This document shows, piece by piece, positions 1-11,111 of a stretch of 64,000 nt of DNA. The notes beneath the pieces are model-generated. The model was not told the DNA's origin and made no database searches. It saw only the letters and a program-made list of their open reading frames with translations. Within the stretch, counting starts at the first letter, position 1. The number at the start of each line of letters is the position of its first letter. A program made the position numbers and the translations under genes. The DNA comes from Gnetum montanum (Eukaryota > Streptophyta > Gnetopsida > Gnetales > Gnetaceae): assembly GCA_015680685.1 (NCBI GenBank), contig MNCI01010025.1, positions 165,823-229,822 on the forward strand, written 5' to 3'.

Positions 1-185
1 GCTGGCACATATATAAGGTTTTTGTGCCATTGACAAGTATCACAAGTTCTTACCTTTTTCATGCAGCTATTTTTCATATAAGGATAGTAGTATCCTAGGA
101 ATCTAAACTTAGCATCCATGGCTCTAGGTCATATATGTCCTCCACATATGCCATCATGTGCTTGATGTAGGACTATATGGAATTT
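1..185 (-). pseudogene. Ty3/gypsy integrase zinc-binding (H2C2) fragment
   Basis: Read on the minus strand, bases near 165-130 give H-D-G-I-C-G-G-H and bases 67-1 give K-V-R-T-C-D-T-C-Q-W-H-K, the two halves of the HHCC zinc-binding module that precedes the integrase core of Ty3/gypsy pol. Stops interrupt the stretch between them. The same module is seen near 34.23-34.38 kb and 59.8-59.95 kb. The core domain would lie beyond the left edge, so the size of the parent element is unknown. Confidence 0.75.
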
Positions 186-1131
186 ATCTTTACTCAAGAT
201 TAAAAAGCTCAAAAATTCATGTGATCAACATAAGAAGTGTTGAAGCTAATGCTTACTTTATACTTTGATGGAAACCTAAAGGTAGATACAATTGTCTTGT
301 TCCATAAAATATCCTATCATATGGCCTTCTCTTGATGAATTTTTCAATCTATTTTAGTCATAAAAATGGGATTTATAACTCACATAGTATAAATTTAATT
401 TAGGCTAGTGTATGGGAGATTAAAAGCCTCATAGGCCATCAAAAATGATATTTTTAGTGTCATATGCTACATAATATAGTCCCACATGCTATGGCAATGT
501 GTGGGATAGAATGTGAAGCCAAAGCATGTAATTTGTGAAACTTTGTCCATTCACTACCAACATGTACCTCACACACTATACCAACATGTAAAATAGTGTA
601 TGGGTAAAAAAGGGATCAAACTTTCTTACATAGTGCAACATAGAAATTATTGAAGAATAGTGTAGGGAATGTGTAGCAATTTCGAAAAAATTAGCCAAAA
701 TTAAATCGGTGAAAAAGTAGTGTGCATGGACTACTTAAGAAAAAATTGTTAGCATTGAAAGGACTTTTTAGAGGCTTTTAAACTCTTCAAAAAATTATAA
801 ATTTTAAGAGCAAAAGGAGTTCTAAAGGCCTATATCCATTTAGAGAGCATATTTTCAAGGGCCAAGACCTTATTGCAGCATATGCCAATGAATTTGGGAG
901 GACTATAGGATGCATGTTGCCCATCCTCATCCATGATTATCTACATTAGTTTATGAAAAGGATTTTGGAATAATAATAGTTTCAAATTTTGTATTTTGTA
1001 AACCTAGTTTTCACAAACTTAATATATGTTTTGCATTTTTTACATATTTTTCTTTATTATTTTCTACAACTTATCTTGGCATAGGCTCTATTATTCATAT
1101 ATTTATTTCCATCTTTTATTTTCATTTCACA
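186..1131. other. AT-rich sequence without a recognisable gene
   Basis: Both strands carry only short open frames with no motif I recognise. The position upstream (on the minus strand) of the integrase fragment would fit decayed pol sequence, but I could not read RNase H or RT motifs in it. Confidence 0.4.
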
Positions 1132-1876
1132 TCTGATGAGTGGCAAGATACCCCTATATTTAACCATACGAATACAAGCGTAGCACACATGATCAAGTCG
1201 AACTCCGCAGACTAAATGCCTACACACCCCATGAAACACTTAGGGTTAATTATTCATTTTCTTCCTAGACTTACTTGTAGTTGTCACAATGTATGGTTAA
1301 GCAATTCTAAGGTATATGATTTTTATAGTTTTTTATGTTTTTATGTCTTCTATCCTAATAGGTTGAAGGGTTGAGAAACTAACTAACTCTAACTAATTAA
1401 GTAAGTCTAATTTACCTCGCATTAGCATCCGTTACCACCTACCGTACACACCCTAAACCGATGCAACTGTGGCTACCAAATGATAATCATTGCTAGGATC
1501 ACCACACATAACACACGTGCTCTAAGTGATCATACTGAGGCACTTAACTAGGAGGAAAGGGTTGAGAGAACCTAATCTAGCTTAAGTGCGATGAGAATGC
1601 ATTCCTTGATTATCCACACATATCTGTAGGTGCACGTAATCAAGTTGTACTTTGAGCAACTAATTCCTTGATCAATGGTACACATCCTTAAATGCTCATA
1701 ATCAATTTGTACTCATTCCATGTTATTAAAACAATAAATAACATGTAATAAAGAATAAGTAATAAAATCCTATTCCATGCACTGCAAGGTTTATCGCAAA
1801 AAGCTCGTCTTTATTGCTGTACAAAACTTGTGTTCAGGTACAATGTTGCTCGAATAAAGATCTGTTCACTTTAGGA
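1132..1876 (+). repeat. Left terminal block (LTR-like), inverted copy of 11112-11738
   Basis: About 745 bp matching the reverse complement of 11112-11738 along its length with indels (for example the stretch around 1195-1250 and 11610-11680). Contains AATAAAG near 1853 and its reverse form near 1810. Read on the minus strand from the TATA box at 1982-1989, this block could be R-U5 ending in CA at 1132; read on the plus strand it begins TG. The orientation as an LTR is therefore not settled. Confidence 0.6.
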
Positions 1877-1981
1877 CTCCTACTATGAGCACATGGAAAA
1901 TATTCTATCTATGAAGTGATCAATCTACCAGAGTTTCCCTAATTCTAGCCTAGGATGAGGAATAAGGGGAGTATCGCCTCT

Positions 1982-1989
1982 TATTTATA
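1982..1989 (-). promoter_or_regulatory. TATA box, left arm
   Basis: TATAAATA on the minus strand, the mirror of 8712-8719. Downstream on the same strand lies the left terminal block. Likely the promoter of an LTR-type transcript. Confidence 0.45.
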
Positions 1990-2004
1990 GATTTGGCAGC
2001 AGAT

Positions 2005-2065
2005 TGTGATATCGCGTATGTGATATCGTAGGGGACGATGTGATATCATGGCCTATGCGATATCG
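2005..2065. repeat. GATATC-rich repeats, left arm
   Basis: Three to four copies of GTGATATCG / GCGATATCG-like units close behind the TATA box; the fuller counterpart is at 8586-8702. Probably U3-type promoter repeats. Confidence 0.55.
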
Positions 2066-3826
2066 TGTCTCATCATACCCCAATGACTGAATGAAAACTC
2101 ATCCTTGAGTTCCTTTCAAAATATTGGGAAGGTATGGAATTATTGAGGGGAATGGAACTAATGGGATGACATGTGAACAGATCATCATTACAAGACTTGA
2201 TAAAACTGGTATTCATGACAACAAGGGTGAACACCTTATTACAATGACATCAGGCCTTAGTTGGTAGTTGAGAAAGAGAGAGAGAAAGAAGTGTTGCTAT
2301 TGCCAACGTCAAGATTGTGCCTTCTATTGTCCATCGGTAAGTGCACCATCGATCTTGCTCCTTAACTACTTCTAACGTTGCTCCATTCCAAGTGGTTCCA
2401 GATCTAGTCCATTATTTCATGATCGCCATCTACACATACAACACAATCTTATATTAGCAAGGGTAAATGAATCATCATGTAATTGATACCTCGCTTCGAT
2501 GTAAGTCCATTCGCTAGGTTGTGGTATGGCTGATATGGATCAGGAGATATATTAATGATGAATACCAAAGGTGCAGGGGTTAGGAAGAAAATCAAAAAAT
2601 TTGGGGCTAAGAGAAAATTGAAAATATCAGGCCTCGTACCCCCATGACTAATCGCAAACCTCTGGTAGTGTTAGAATGGAGAAAGAAAAATGAGTAAGAA
2701 AGATAGATAAAAAGGGACAACTATAGCATCGAGGAAATGAATGTCAAAATGGTAATGAACAAAATAAAATTAATTGCAAAAATGTTAGGAAAAAGAAGTT
2801 AATGGATGCACAAAATAGGAATGTTAGTGGGTCATCCTTAAAGCAAGCTCATGCCCTTAATGCCCTAACAAACCCAGATTCAAAGAGTCCGTAGGCTCTG
2901 GGAATGTCATTTGGAACAAGATTTAAAGTCTTAACCACAAGGTTTTACCAAAAAGAAAAGAATGCATCAACAAAAATATATACACTAATTATACAACTAG
3001 CAATGAGGTGAATAATGGAGCGAAGGATGGAAAGAAGAAAATGGAATGGAATCCCAAGAACAAGGTGGTGTACAGCCCCTTGTGTGTTTCATGATTAATG
3101 GGACTTAGCAAATATCATTCCAACTCCAACCTTAAACCAAAAACATATAGCAACTTCGCATCAATACATTTGGCTGAACCATCCTCTTGAATAACAAGAA
3201 TTCCTCCTCCAAGAGCCACCACCATTCTGATGAGAAAAGGAGAGAATGGGAAGTGAGAAGGGCCTTAGTTAGAGGGAACACTTTTGGTTCCATAACTAGT
3301 GCTTGTAGTCCAAGTTTATTTCATCTAAGGGATGTGCTTTGAATTCTCACTTTTTTTTTTCTTTTTATGTTTTTTATTTTTATGCGTGAGAACCACACCA
3401 TGCAAAGACTTCTTATTTTTATTATCTCAGCTTCCGATATATGGGTAACATCGGAATGGCAAGAAAACTCAAGAAGAAAAACATCCAAGCACCTAAGAAA
3501 ATGGCCAACACAAATTCATCAAGTTCCCTTAAAGTCACACCATTTTCAATCCTTGAATCCTTCCTTATTTTGAGAAATGCCCATTCACCGATTCGTTAAA
3601 GTTCTTATTAAAAAGAGACTATAAATTTCCAAGCCAAGAGAGACCATAGACTTTGGTGGATGGATGGATGAAGTGAAATTCATTGCCTGCCATATCAGAA
3701 GAACATACCTTAGTATCAGCATCATAACTTTAAGATAAAAACCAAACATTAGCAACCAATGAAAAATAGTTCATACCATCATGAAGAACACTTATTGGGT
3801 GATAAACTTACATGGTGGATGACACA

Positions 3827-3995
3827 CACACACACACACACAAATGTTAAATTATAATGATGTCGTACAAAAAAAAAGTTAATGAAATTTGTAAAACAAA
3901 AACAAGAAAAGTAAAAGACAGTTGTAAAACAAAAAGAAATGTGTAAGACAAAAACATGTAAAAAAGACCTGTAAAACAAAAATGTGTAAAAAAAA
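3827..3995. repeat. CA microsatellite and A-rich GTAAAACAAAAA repeats
   Basis: A (CA)n run near 3827-3842 is followed by degenerate copies of GTAAAACAAAAA to about 3995. It is the inverted counterpart of 6540-6862 in the right arm; the copy number differs strongly between the arms, showing independent slippage after duplication. Confidence 0.8.
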
Positions 3996-4317
3996 TTGAA
4001 AAAGAACTGAGGGCCCCATATGATTAGCATAGGTGGCCATCTCCCCCATGACTGATTGGAAAGGGAGATATCCAAAATAATGAGCACCTATTTGAATTTC
4101 TTAAAAGTGTCCAACTTCACCCAATTGATGATCTTAGATTAAGGGGTGGAAGTTGGCGATGCTCATATTCCAATGTATAAATTCTTTCATTATGGGCATG
4201 GGTTGTTTCCTTAGTTTTTTCCATGCATATTTGTTTGCTCTTCCTAGTAGCTATCAACCACAGGGTGTGTCTACTACTGGTGTGGTTGCTATATACAGGC
4301 ACCTTTGAATTTTTAAT

Positions 4318-4864
4318 TCTTGGGCACATCGATTACATGGAAAAATGTTGAGCATTCTTCCATGTCATCACCCTCTGAGTCACTGTATGTAATGCATAAA
4401 ACTTTCTTCTTCTTGATCTTTCTGTAAATGTTTATTTTAGATATTTTCAAGGAAAGATCGTGGATCCCTAGTTACATGTCTACTGTACTTAGCCATGGCC
4501 TTCCCATTATAATTGGGAAGCCTCCTTCGTTGTTTTTAACTTCAATCACTAGGAAGTCAGCTGGTTATGACCACCCACACACAGTCATAATGATGTCCTC
4601 CATCAATCCCAAGGGAATGGTGATGGACTGGTTAGCCAGCTACAGTTGGATGTTGTTCTTCTTAAGTTGGGGTAAGTTCCAGTCTTGATACATTTCTTGT
4701 GATATTAAATTGACTCCAAAACCTAAGTCAAGAAGAGCCTAATGTGGTTTGTTACCAGTGATTTATAGATAGATTAAGGGGCTCCTAGAGTTAGATATTT
4801 TCCTAGAAAGGTGTTCCACCTTGATCTAGTTGGTTACAGTATGTGTTAACATAACCGTATGCGT
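4318..4864 (-). pseudogene. Decayed inverted copy of the protease
   Basis: Minus-strand copy of the protease at 5690-6304. The counterpart of the P-I-I-M-G-R-P-W-L end is near 4490-4530, and that of the D-L-G-S active-site segment is near 4700-4740. In-frame stops and frameshifts make it non-functional. Confidence 0.75.
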
Positions 4865-4884
4865 ACTCTGTTGTTCATACCTTG

Positions 4885-5660
4885 CCAATTCAAAAACTAA
4901 CAATAAAAGTATCAGCTAAGGTGGATCAATTGTGGGATTCCTTAGACTCTAGGCTTGAAACTGTCCTAAAAATTTTAGAGGAGTCTAAGGTGGAATGAAG
5001 TAGTGACAAAGATAAGAAAAAGAGGTGAGATTTAGGCCCTTCACATAACAAGGGTAAGGGGAAAATTACTATCTCTGATGAGATTGTGGACTTAGACACA
5101 GACGATGATGGTGGATGTGAGATTTGCCAATATGACCATCTTCAGGGATGTTTTCCAATCATCTCACATCTACAAGAGTCTAGGGTGTATGCACTTAACC
5201 CGAGACTTAACAAATGAAAAACACCCCAAAGGTTACCTTATATCTAAGGTAACCCAAGGTAGTTCCACCAACCATTAACGTACTATCCAAGTGGAACTCC
5301 ACCACAACCCATCAAACAACATCAGCAGTGGCAATACCCATAGTCATGGCTCCCCAATGTCACTACCAAGTTCAGGAGTACTTTAGGAGGACTCCTTCTC
5401 CTTCGGCAAACACTCCACACACATACCATCCACACTTCTTCCACCTATAGTTCCCATAGCTCCTACTCCAACAATGCAAGGGGAACTCCCCACTCAACCA
5501 CAGCAACGTAATGCTACGAGAGCCATAAACATTCAACCCACTGCTAGTTTTGATAACCATAAAAAGAGAATACCTTTCTTCAAAATCAGAAGCCCGGACA
5601 AGCTCTCACAACAACATGTCGTTGAGTCGATGTATGCTCCTCCAAAAAATAATACTTTGG
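4885..5660 (+). pseudogene. gag C-terminal remnant with odd zinc knuckle
   Basis: Plus-strand frames show a charged, helix-prone stretch (around 4920-5010, including L-E-T-V-L-K-I-L-E-E-S-K) followed by a lysine-rich patch. Then comes an acidic segment and C-E-I-C-Q-Y-D-H-L-Q-G-C at about 5121-5156, a CCHC-like knuckle with shortened spacings (C-x2-C-x3-H-x3-C against the usual C-x2-C-x4-H-x4-C). A proline/serine/threonine-rich linker follows. Stops occur at several points. Position before the protease fits gag. It fills the loop of the inverted repeat and has no copy in the left arm. Confidence 0.55.
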
Positions 5661-5689
5661 GGCCCCCTTCAATCCAATAGAGCTTCACG

Positions 5690-6304
5690 CATACGATTAT
5701 TTTAACACATACCATAACTAATTGGATCAAGGTAGCCCACCTTCCTAGGAAACTCTCTGACCTTGAAAGCCCCTTAATCTATCTTCAAATTGTTGGGAAC
5801 AAACCACATAAGGCTCTTCTTGACTTAGGTTCCAGGGTCAATTTAATCTCACGAGAAATGTATCAAACCTGGAACCTACCCCAACTTAAGAAGAGTAACA
5901 TTCAACTAGAGCTAGATGACCAGTCCATCACCATTCACTTGGGATTGGTGGAGGACATAGTTACCACTCTATGTGGGTGGTCATACCCAACTAACTTCCT
6001 AGTAATAGAAGTCAATAGTGACAACAGGGGCTTTCCAATTATAATGGGAAGGCCATGGCTCAGTATGATGGACGTGTACCTAGGGATCCACGATCTATCT
6101 TTGGAGATATCTAAGGTCGACATTTATGGAAAGATCAAGAAGAAGAAAGTTCCATACATTACATACAGTGACTCTGAGGGTGATGACATGGAGGAATGCT
6201 CAACATCTCTTCCATGTAACCGGTGTGCCCAAGAAACACAAATTCAAAAGGTGCTTGTATGTAGCAACAACACAAGTAGTGGACATCCCGTGGTTGACAA
6301 CTAG
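5690..6304 (+). pseudogene. Ty3/gypsy aspartic protease, nearly open
   Basis: A frame open from about 5681 to 6304 reads N-W-I-K-V-A-H-L-P, then K-A-L-L-D-L-G-S-R-V-N-L-I (catalytic D-T/S-G replaced by D-L-G-S, near 5812-5850) and the conserved tail P-I-I-M-G-R-P-W-L near 6037-6063. This is the retropepsin fold that cuts the Gag-Pol polyprotein. An apparent frameshift near 5710 separates it from the upstream N-P-I-E-L-H-A-Y-D-Y-F segment. After W-L the frame continues about 80 residues with a lysine run and an acidic stretch. No RT follows, so the element could not replicate by itself. Confidence 0.8.
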
Positions 6305-6529
6305 TTAAAAGAGCAACCCAATATGCATGGAAGAAACTCGGGAAGCAACTCATGCTAACAATGAAGGCATGAACACATTGGAATCTAAGCATTGCCAACT
6401 TCCATCGCTTAACCTGAAAACATCAATTGGGAGATGTTGGACAATTTTAAGAAATTCAAATAGGTGCTCATTATTTTGGATTTCTCCCTTTCCATTCAGT
6501 CATGGAGGAGATGGCCACCTATGCTAATC

Positions 6530-6862
6530 ATTGAAGGCCCTCATTTTGTTTAGTTTTTGTTTTACATGTTTTTTTTACAGTTTTTGTTTTACACATTTTT
6601 TTTACACATTTTTGTTTTACACGTTTTTTATACACATTTTTGTTTTACATATTTTTTTTACAAGTTTTTTTTACACATTTTTGTTTTACATATTTTTTTT
6701 TTACACATTTTTTTTACAAGTTTTTGTTTTACACGTTTTTGTTTTGCATGTTTTTGTTTTACAAGTTTTTTTTTTTTACAAATTTCTTTAAATTTTCTTA
6801 TTTTTCTTTTATAATATCATTATACTTTTTCATTTCTTTACGTGTGTGTGTGTGTGTGTGTG
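6530..6862. repeat. T-rich TTTTGTTTTACACA repeat tract and GT microsatellite
   Basis: About 18 degenerate copies of a 13-15 bp unit (TTTTGTTTTACACATTTTT-like) from 6540 to about 6790, then (GT)n at 6842-6862. All long open frames here are artefacts of the low complexity. Inverted counterpart at 3827-3995. Confidence 0.9.
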
Positions 6863-6869
6863 TTTTATC

Positions 6870-8585
6870 CATTCTATAAGTTTGTCACCCAATAAGTGTT
6901 ATTCATGATGGTATGAACTATTTTCCTATTGGTTGCTAATGTTTGGTTTTTACCTTTAAGTTACGATGTTGATACTAAGGTATGTTTATTTTGATATGGC
7001 AGCCAATGAGTCCACTTCATCCATACATCCACCATATCTATGGTCTCTCTTGGATTGGAAATGTACAGTTGCTTTCTAATAAGGACTTTAACGAACGAGT
7101 GACTCAGTACTTCTCAGACTAAGGAAGGACTCAAGGCTTGAAAAGGGTGTGACTTCAAGGGAACTTGATGCATTTGTGTTGGCCATTATCTTGGATTCTT
7201 GGATGTTTTCTTCGTAAGTTTTCTTACCATTTCAATGTTACCTAATTATCAGAAAGCTGAGTTAATAAAAATAAAAAGTCTTTGCATGGTGTGGTTCTCA
7301 TGCATAAAAACATAAAACACAAAAAAAAAAGAAGAAAGGAAAAAAAGTGAGAATTCAAAACACACCCCTTAGAAAAAATAATTCCTTGGGCTACAAGCAT
7401 TGGTTATGGAACTAAAAACATTCCCTCTAACTAATGCCCTTCTCGCTTCCCATTCTCTCCTCATTTTTTTGTCAAAATGGTGGTGCCTCTTGGGTGAAGG
7501 CTTCTTGTTATTCAAGAGTATGGATGGACCAAATGCATTGATGCAAAGTCACTGGATGTGGTTGGTTTGAGGTTGGAGTTGGAATGAGATTTGCCAAGTT
7601 ACATTAATTGTTAACTCCACAAGGGGCTATACACCACCTTGTTCTTGAGACTCCATTCCATTCTCTTCTCTCCATCCTTCTCTCCATTATTCACCTCATT
7701 TTCGGTTGTATCATTAGTGTATATTTTGGTAGATGCATTGTTTTCTTTTTGGTAAATTCCTATGGTTAAGACTTTAAATATTGTTCCAAAGGACATTCCC
7801 AGAGCCTATGGACTCTATGAATGTGGGTTCATCATGGCATTAAGGGCATGAGCCTGATTTGGGGAGGACCCACTAGCATTCCTATTTGGTGCATCCATTA
7901 AATTTTTTTCCTTAACATTTTTTCAATCCATTTCATCGATGTCCTAGTTGTATCTTTTTATCCATCCTTCTTATTCCTTTTCTTTTTTCATTCTCTCGCT
8001 ATTGGAGGTTCACGATTAGTCATGGGGGTACAGGGCCTAATTTTTTCGATTTTCTCCCAACCCCTACACATTTGGTAGTCATCATTAATATATTTCTAGA
8101 TCCGCAATCAGTTATACTACAACCCAACCAATTGACCTTATACTGAGGCAAGGTATCAATTACATGAAATTCATTTACCCTTGCAAATACAAGACTGTGT
8201 TGTGTGTGTAGATGGCAATCATGCAACAATGGATTGGATTTGGAGGGAACACTTGGAATGGAGCAATGTCGAAAGTAGCTATGCAAGGAATGAGATCGAT
8301 GATGTACTTATGGATGGACAATGAAAGATGCAATATTGGCATTGGTAGCAGCAAGATTTCTTTTCTTTTCTCTCTTCTCTCTTAGCTACCAATTGAGGCC
8401 TGATGTCAAATGTAATAAGGTGTTCACTCTTGTTGTCATGAACACCAATTTTTTTATCTTGTAATGATGATCTGTTAACATGTCATCCCATTAGTTCCAT
8501 TTGAGTCAATAATCCCATACCTTCTTGATATTATTGTAAGGAACTCAAGGATGAGTTTTCATTTAGTCATGAGGGTATGATGGGA
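6870..8585. other. Right-arm non-coding stretch
   Basis: No protein motif seen on either strand. It pairs with 2070-3820 of the left arm. A pyrimidine-rich run near 8360-8390 (purine-rich on the minus strand) is the mirror of the GA-rich run at 2270-2295 and could be a relic polypurine tract, but its strand does not fit the protease orientation. Confidence 0.5.
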
Positions 8586-8702
8586 TGTGATATCGCATGG
8601 GCCACAATATTACATACGTGATATCGCGGCCGCTATGATATTACATCCCGCACGATCTTGCGTCGTCCCCTATAATATCGCATATGTGATATCGCGATGT
8701 GC
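8586..8702. repeat. GATATC-rich promoter repeats, right arm
   Basis: Five or six copies of a 10-12 bp palindromic core (GTGATATCGC, TACGTGATATCGC and decayed forms), spaced about 20-30 bp, directly ahead of the TATA box. Resembles U3 enhancer repeats of plant LTRs. Confidence 0.6.
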
Positions 8703-8711
8703 CTTCATATC

Positions 8712-8719
8712 TATAAATA
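8712..8719 (+). promoter_or_regulatory. TATA box, right arm
   Basis: CTATAAATAAGAG with a pyrimidine-rich TTCCTTG about 30 bp downstream where a start site would be expected. The mirror copy at 1982-1989 is identical in the core, although the arms differ elsewhere. Confidence 0.5.
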
Positions 8720-8825
8720 AGAGTGGGCTCTTCCTTGTTTCTCATTCTAGGCCTAGACCATAGTGAAACTCTTGCAGTTTTTTCACTCCAGAGATAGATT
8801 AATTTCCATGTGCCCATAGTAGGTG

Positions 8826-8915
8826 TTCACACATTTGGCCATTCCATGGAATAGTAAGACTCTTGATTTGAAAACTAAAACTCATGGGTTCGATTTTGGT
8901 AAGCCTCTTGCTTCA
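8826..8915 (+). repeat. Possible tRNA-derived SINE head
   Basis: Bases around 8843-8900 read like a decayed tRNA-type pol III promoter: an A-box-like TGGAATAGTAAG and, about 36 bp later, GGTTCGATTTT close to the B-box consensus. It lies at the very start of the TAGG-bounded block. No cloverleaf or defined 3' tail could be confirmed. Confidence 0.3.
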
Positions 8916-9436
8916 TTTTCAATAAATTACAAAAGTCAAGTCATGCTTCTAACATTATGTATTCAAAGGTTGTTGGATCATCTGGTAAGGTATGTATCCA
9001 CCTAATAACATATCAACGTTCAATTACCTGGTTGTTAGGACTTTGTGGTGTGGTTCTAAATCAAAGTTTGAATGAGATGATAGGATTGTTATTGGGTGTG
9101 ATTTTGGGGCAAAAACTGGCTTTTGGATATATCAGATATTAGCAAAAATCTGCTACCGGTGCTCAAATGGATTTTAGTGGAAGTGTTGGAATACCATTCT
9201 GGAAAATATTTCAAAAATACAAATATTTTACTTCTACGCCCTTTTGTAGGCTCCTGGCTTTGGCACAACTGTTGAGAATGGTTACGATGGTGTAATTGTT
9301 GGGGTTCATCTGCACTTGTTGCATCTAGAGGAAAATGCCAAAAACCTCACTCACGCAATTGTTAGCAACACAACAAACCATGGGATTCTGGGGATTAAGT
9401 TTTGCAAGATTAGGGTTCCTAGGCATGGGTCTGTGA

Positions 9437-9838
9437 AAGGCATACACAACAACAAAATTATACCTGCAATCATCATCATCCGAATGTGCTCTGGATGGCT
9501 ACAGAAAATGCCCATTTTACCTCCCAAAATTGTTTCTAAGTGCAGGCCTATCGCTTGCCCACATTCTGAATGCAGCCCTATTCTCAGATTCTGCCAAAGA
9601 TTTGGTGGGTTCAGCAATGGAATTGGAGAAATTAGGCGTGGCCTCAATTTTCCTGCTCTACACCATGGCAAAAATAATTGCAGAATTGACAAGGATTCTT
9701 CCACTGCTAGCTCAAATTCATCATTTGGTGGGAGTTTTGGCATTCTTGGAAGAATGTCTACAGTTGATAGAGGGAAAAGAAGCACACGACATAATATCAA
9801 ATCGTCGTCCTTGTATTGACCCTGATTTTATTTTTTAA
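9437..9838 (+). CDS. Unrecognised open frame, possible captured exon
   Basis: An open frame of about 133 codons from just after a stop at 9434 to TAA at 9836-9838, unusually long for this AT-rich window and of higher GC content. It starts with a serine run (S-S-S-S-E-C-A-L-D-G-Y-R-K-C), then contains a largely hydrophobic, leucine/alanine-rich helix-like segment (residues about 28-105) with small-residue spacing, and ends with charged residues. There is no clear initiator near the open start, and AAAG just before GCATAC could be a splice acceptor. I do not recognise the family. The other strand is also open here (9351-9800), so coding status is uncertain. Upstream DNA (9150-9430) shows no motif. 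Confidence 0.3.
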   Translation, partial: KAYTTTKLYLQSSSSECALDGYRKCPFYLPKLFLSAGLSLAHILNAALFSDSAKDLVGSAMELEKLGVASIFLLYTMAKIIAELTRILPLLAQIHHLVGVLAFLEECLQLIEGKEAHDIISNRRPCIDPDFIF

Positions 9839-10117
9839 AACAAAGGTTTTATTAATCAATGCCATGCCCAAAGTTATAAAAAATATTAATACGAGCATAA
9901 AGTCACAATTTAAGTTTTAATAATAATCTATATGGAAAGGTTATAGGGAGTTTTATTGGATAAACACTTGGCCACCATAGCTTTTATTTTCTATACTGGT
10001 AACTTTTTTTTTTAAAAAAAAGGTTGTAACTTCCAAGCCATCCCATGATGTTTGTAACCACTACAAAGGACACTTGTCAATTGTAGCCTTTTTTATCTCT
10101 TTGGTGGTTGAAACCAC

Positions 10118-10450
10118 NNNNNNNNNNNNNNNNNNNNNNNNNNNNNNNNNNNNNNNNNNNNNNNNNNNNNNNNNNNNNNNNNNNNNNNNNNNNNNNNNNN
10201 NNNNNNNNNNNNNNNNNNNNNNNNNNNNNNNNNNNNNNNNNNNNNNNNNNNNNNNNNNNNNNNNNNNNNNNNNNNNNNNNNNNNNNNNNNNNNNNNNNNN
10301 NNNNNNNNNNNNNNNNNNNNNNNNNNNNNNNNNNNNNNNNNNNNNNNNNNNNNNNNNNNNNNNNNNNNNNNNNNNNNNNNNNNNNNNNNNNNNNNNNNNN
10401 NNNNNNNNNNNNNNNNNNNNNNNNNNNNNNNNNNNNNNNNNNNNNNNNNN
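10118..10450. other. Assembly gap (333 N)
   Basis: Run of 333 undetermined bases inside the TAGG-bounded block. True length may differ. Open frames through it are meaningless. Confidence 0.99.
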
Positions 10451-11077
10451 CAATCGTTGACATCTATTATCTAGTCAAAATGGAGTCTCATACGTGGTAG
10501 TTTACGCAGCAATTTTTGGTAGCATAGTAGGATTGTCTTGAAGAAATTGCTTATTTGAGCCTTGGAAGTTTGAACAATTCATAGATATTGAATTTGGAGT
10601 AGCTTTATTGTGAAGTGTTTACTCGTGTCATTTTACCTTGTTTAAATATTTGAGGTCTACACAAATCTGCTTTCCTTTCTTTTCTATCTATTTCCATTGA
10701 ATCTTGCTCTATTTCTAGTTTTCTTGTGGAACTATCTCTTTCTCTGGGGAAAATTAGGATTAGATTTGCAGAGTTTTGCTCAAATGTTTTTGCAAAATTT
10801 TATTTGTTACAAGTAGGTATTATAAGGACCACGTAGAATATGTAGTTGAACAAAATAGGAAACATTCAACAACTCACAGTACTTGGCAAAGTTGGCTGAA
10901 TCTCTTTAAAGTAAGTCATTTGTAGTTTACACATAACGCAATCCTTACATTTCTCACGATCGCATGATGCAACAACACACACACATACTCACATTAACTA
11001 CTGATTTTATTTAGAGGTATCTGGGCCTTGGTGTTGCCAGAGACTAGCAGGTACGTAAATCCTGTTCGAGGACACTC

Positions 11078-11108
11078 ATTGGCAATCGTGTCCCAAACGG
11101 TCACCAAA
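11078..11108 (-). other. Possible primer-binding site
   Basis: Read on the minus strand, directly inside the right terminal block: TTTTTGGTGACCGTTTGG, similar in layout to the TTTTTGGCGCCGTTGCC-type PBS of plant Athila/Tat elements with several changes. If real, the terminal block at 11112-11738 is a minus-strand 5' LTR. Confidence 0.3.
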
Positions 11109-11111
11109 AAT

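Larger units (their letters stand above)
1877..4864 (-). repeat. Left arm of large inverted repeat
   Basis: Pairs with 5686-8823. Checkpoints seen: 1880-2160 with 8500-8820; 2880-3010 with 7660-7830; 3380-3440 with 7255-7305; 4010-4140 with 6410-6535; 4680-4864 with 5686-5880. The arms differ by many substitutions and by indels in the T-rich part, so the duplication is old. Encodes on the minus strand a decayed copy of the protease in the right arm. Confidence 0.85.
5686..8823 (+). repeat. Right arm of large inverted repeat
   Basis: Partner of 1877-4864. Begins within the protease reading frame, continues through the protease, a T-rich microsatellite tract, about 1.7 kb without recognised coding sequence, and ends with GATATC repeats, a TATA box and about 100 bp of downstream sequence. 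The end coincides with TAGG at 8820-8823, which recurs at 11111-11114. Confidence 0.85.
8824..11110. mobile_element. 2.29-kb block bounded by TAGG, absent from the left arm
   Basis: The left half runs without a break from the terminal block into the arm at 1876. On the right the same join is separated by 2287 bp flanked by TAGG (8820-8823 and 11111-11114). Either an insertion with a 4-bp target duplication, or the left half lost this DNA by recombination at the CCTA microhomology. For the second view: just inside the right terminal block, on the minus strand, there is a PBS-like TTTTTGGTGACCG. The block includes the assembly gap, so its full content is unknown. Confidence 0.55.

Noticed and set aside
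6531-6879. Three overlapping plus-strand open frames rich in F, Y, C, H
   Set aside because: They are produced by a T-rich TTTTGTTTTACACA repeat and have no codon bias or homologous domain.
9351-9800. 149-codon minus-strand open frame
   Set aside because: It overlaps the more protein-like plus-strand frame 9437-9838 and shows no motif; probably its shadow. Kept only as a caution for that entry.
10061-10500. Four open frames across the N run
   Set aside because: They consist almost wholly of undetermined bases.
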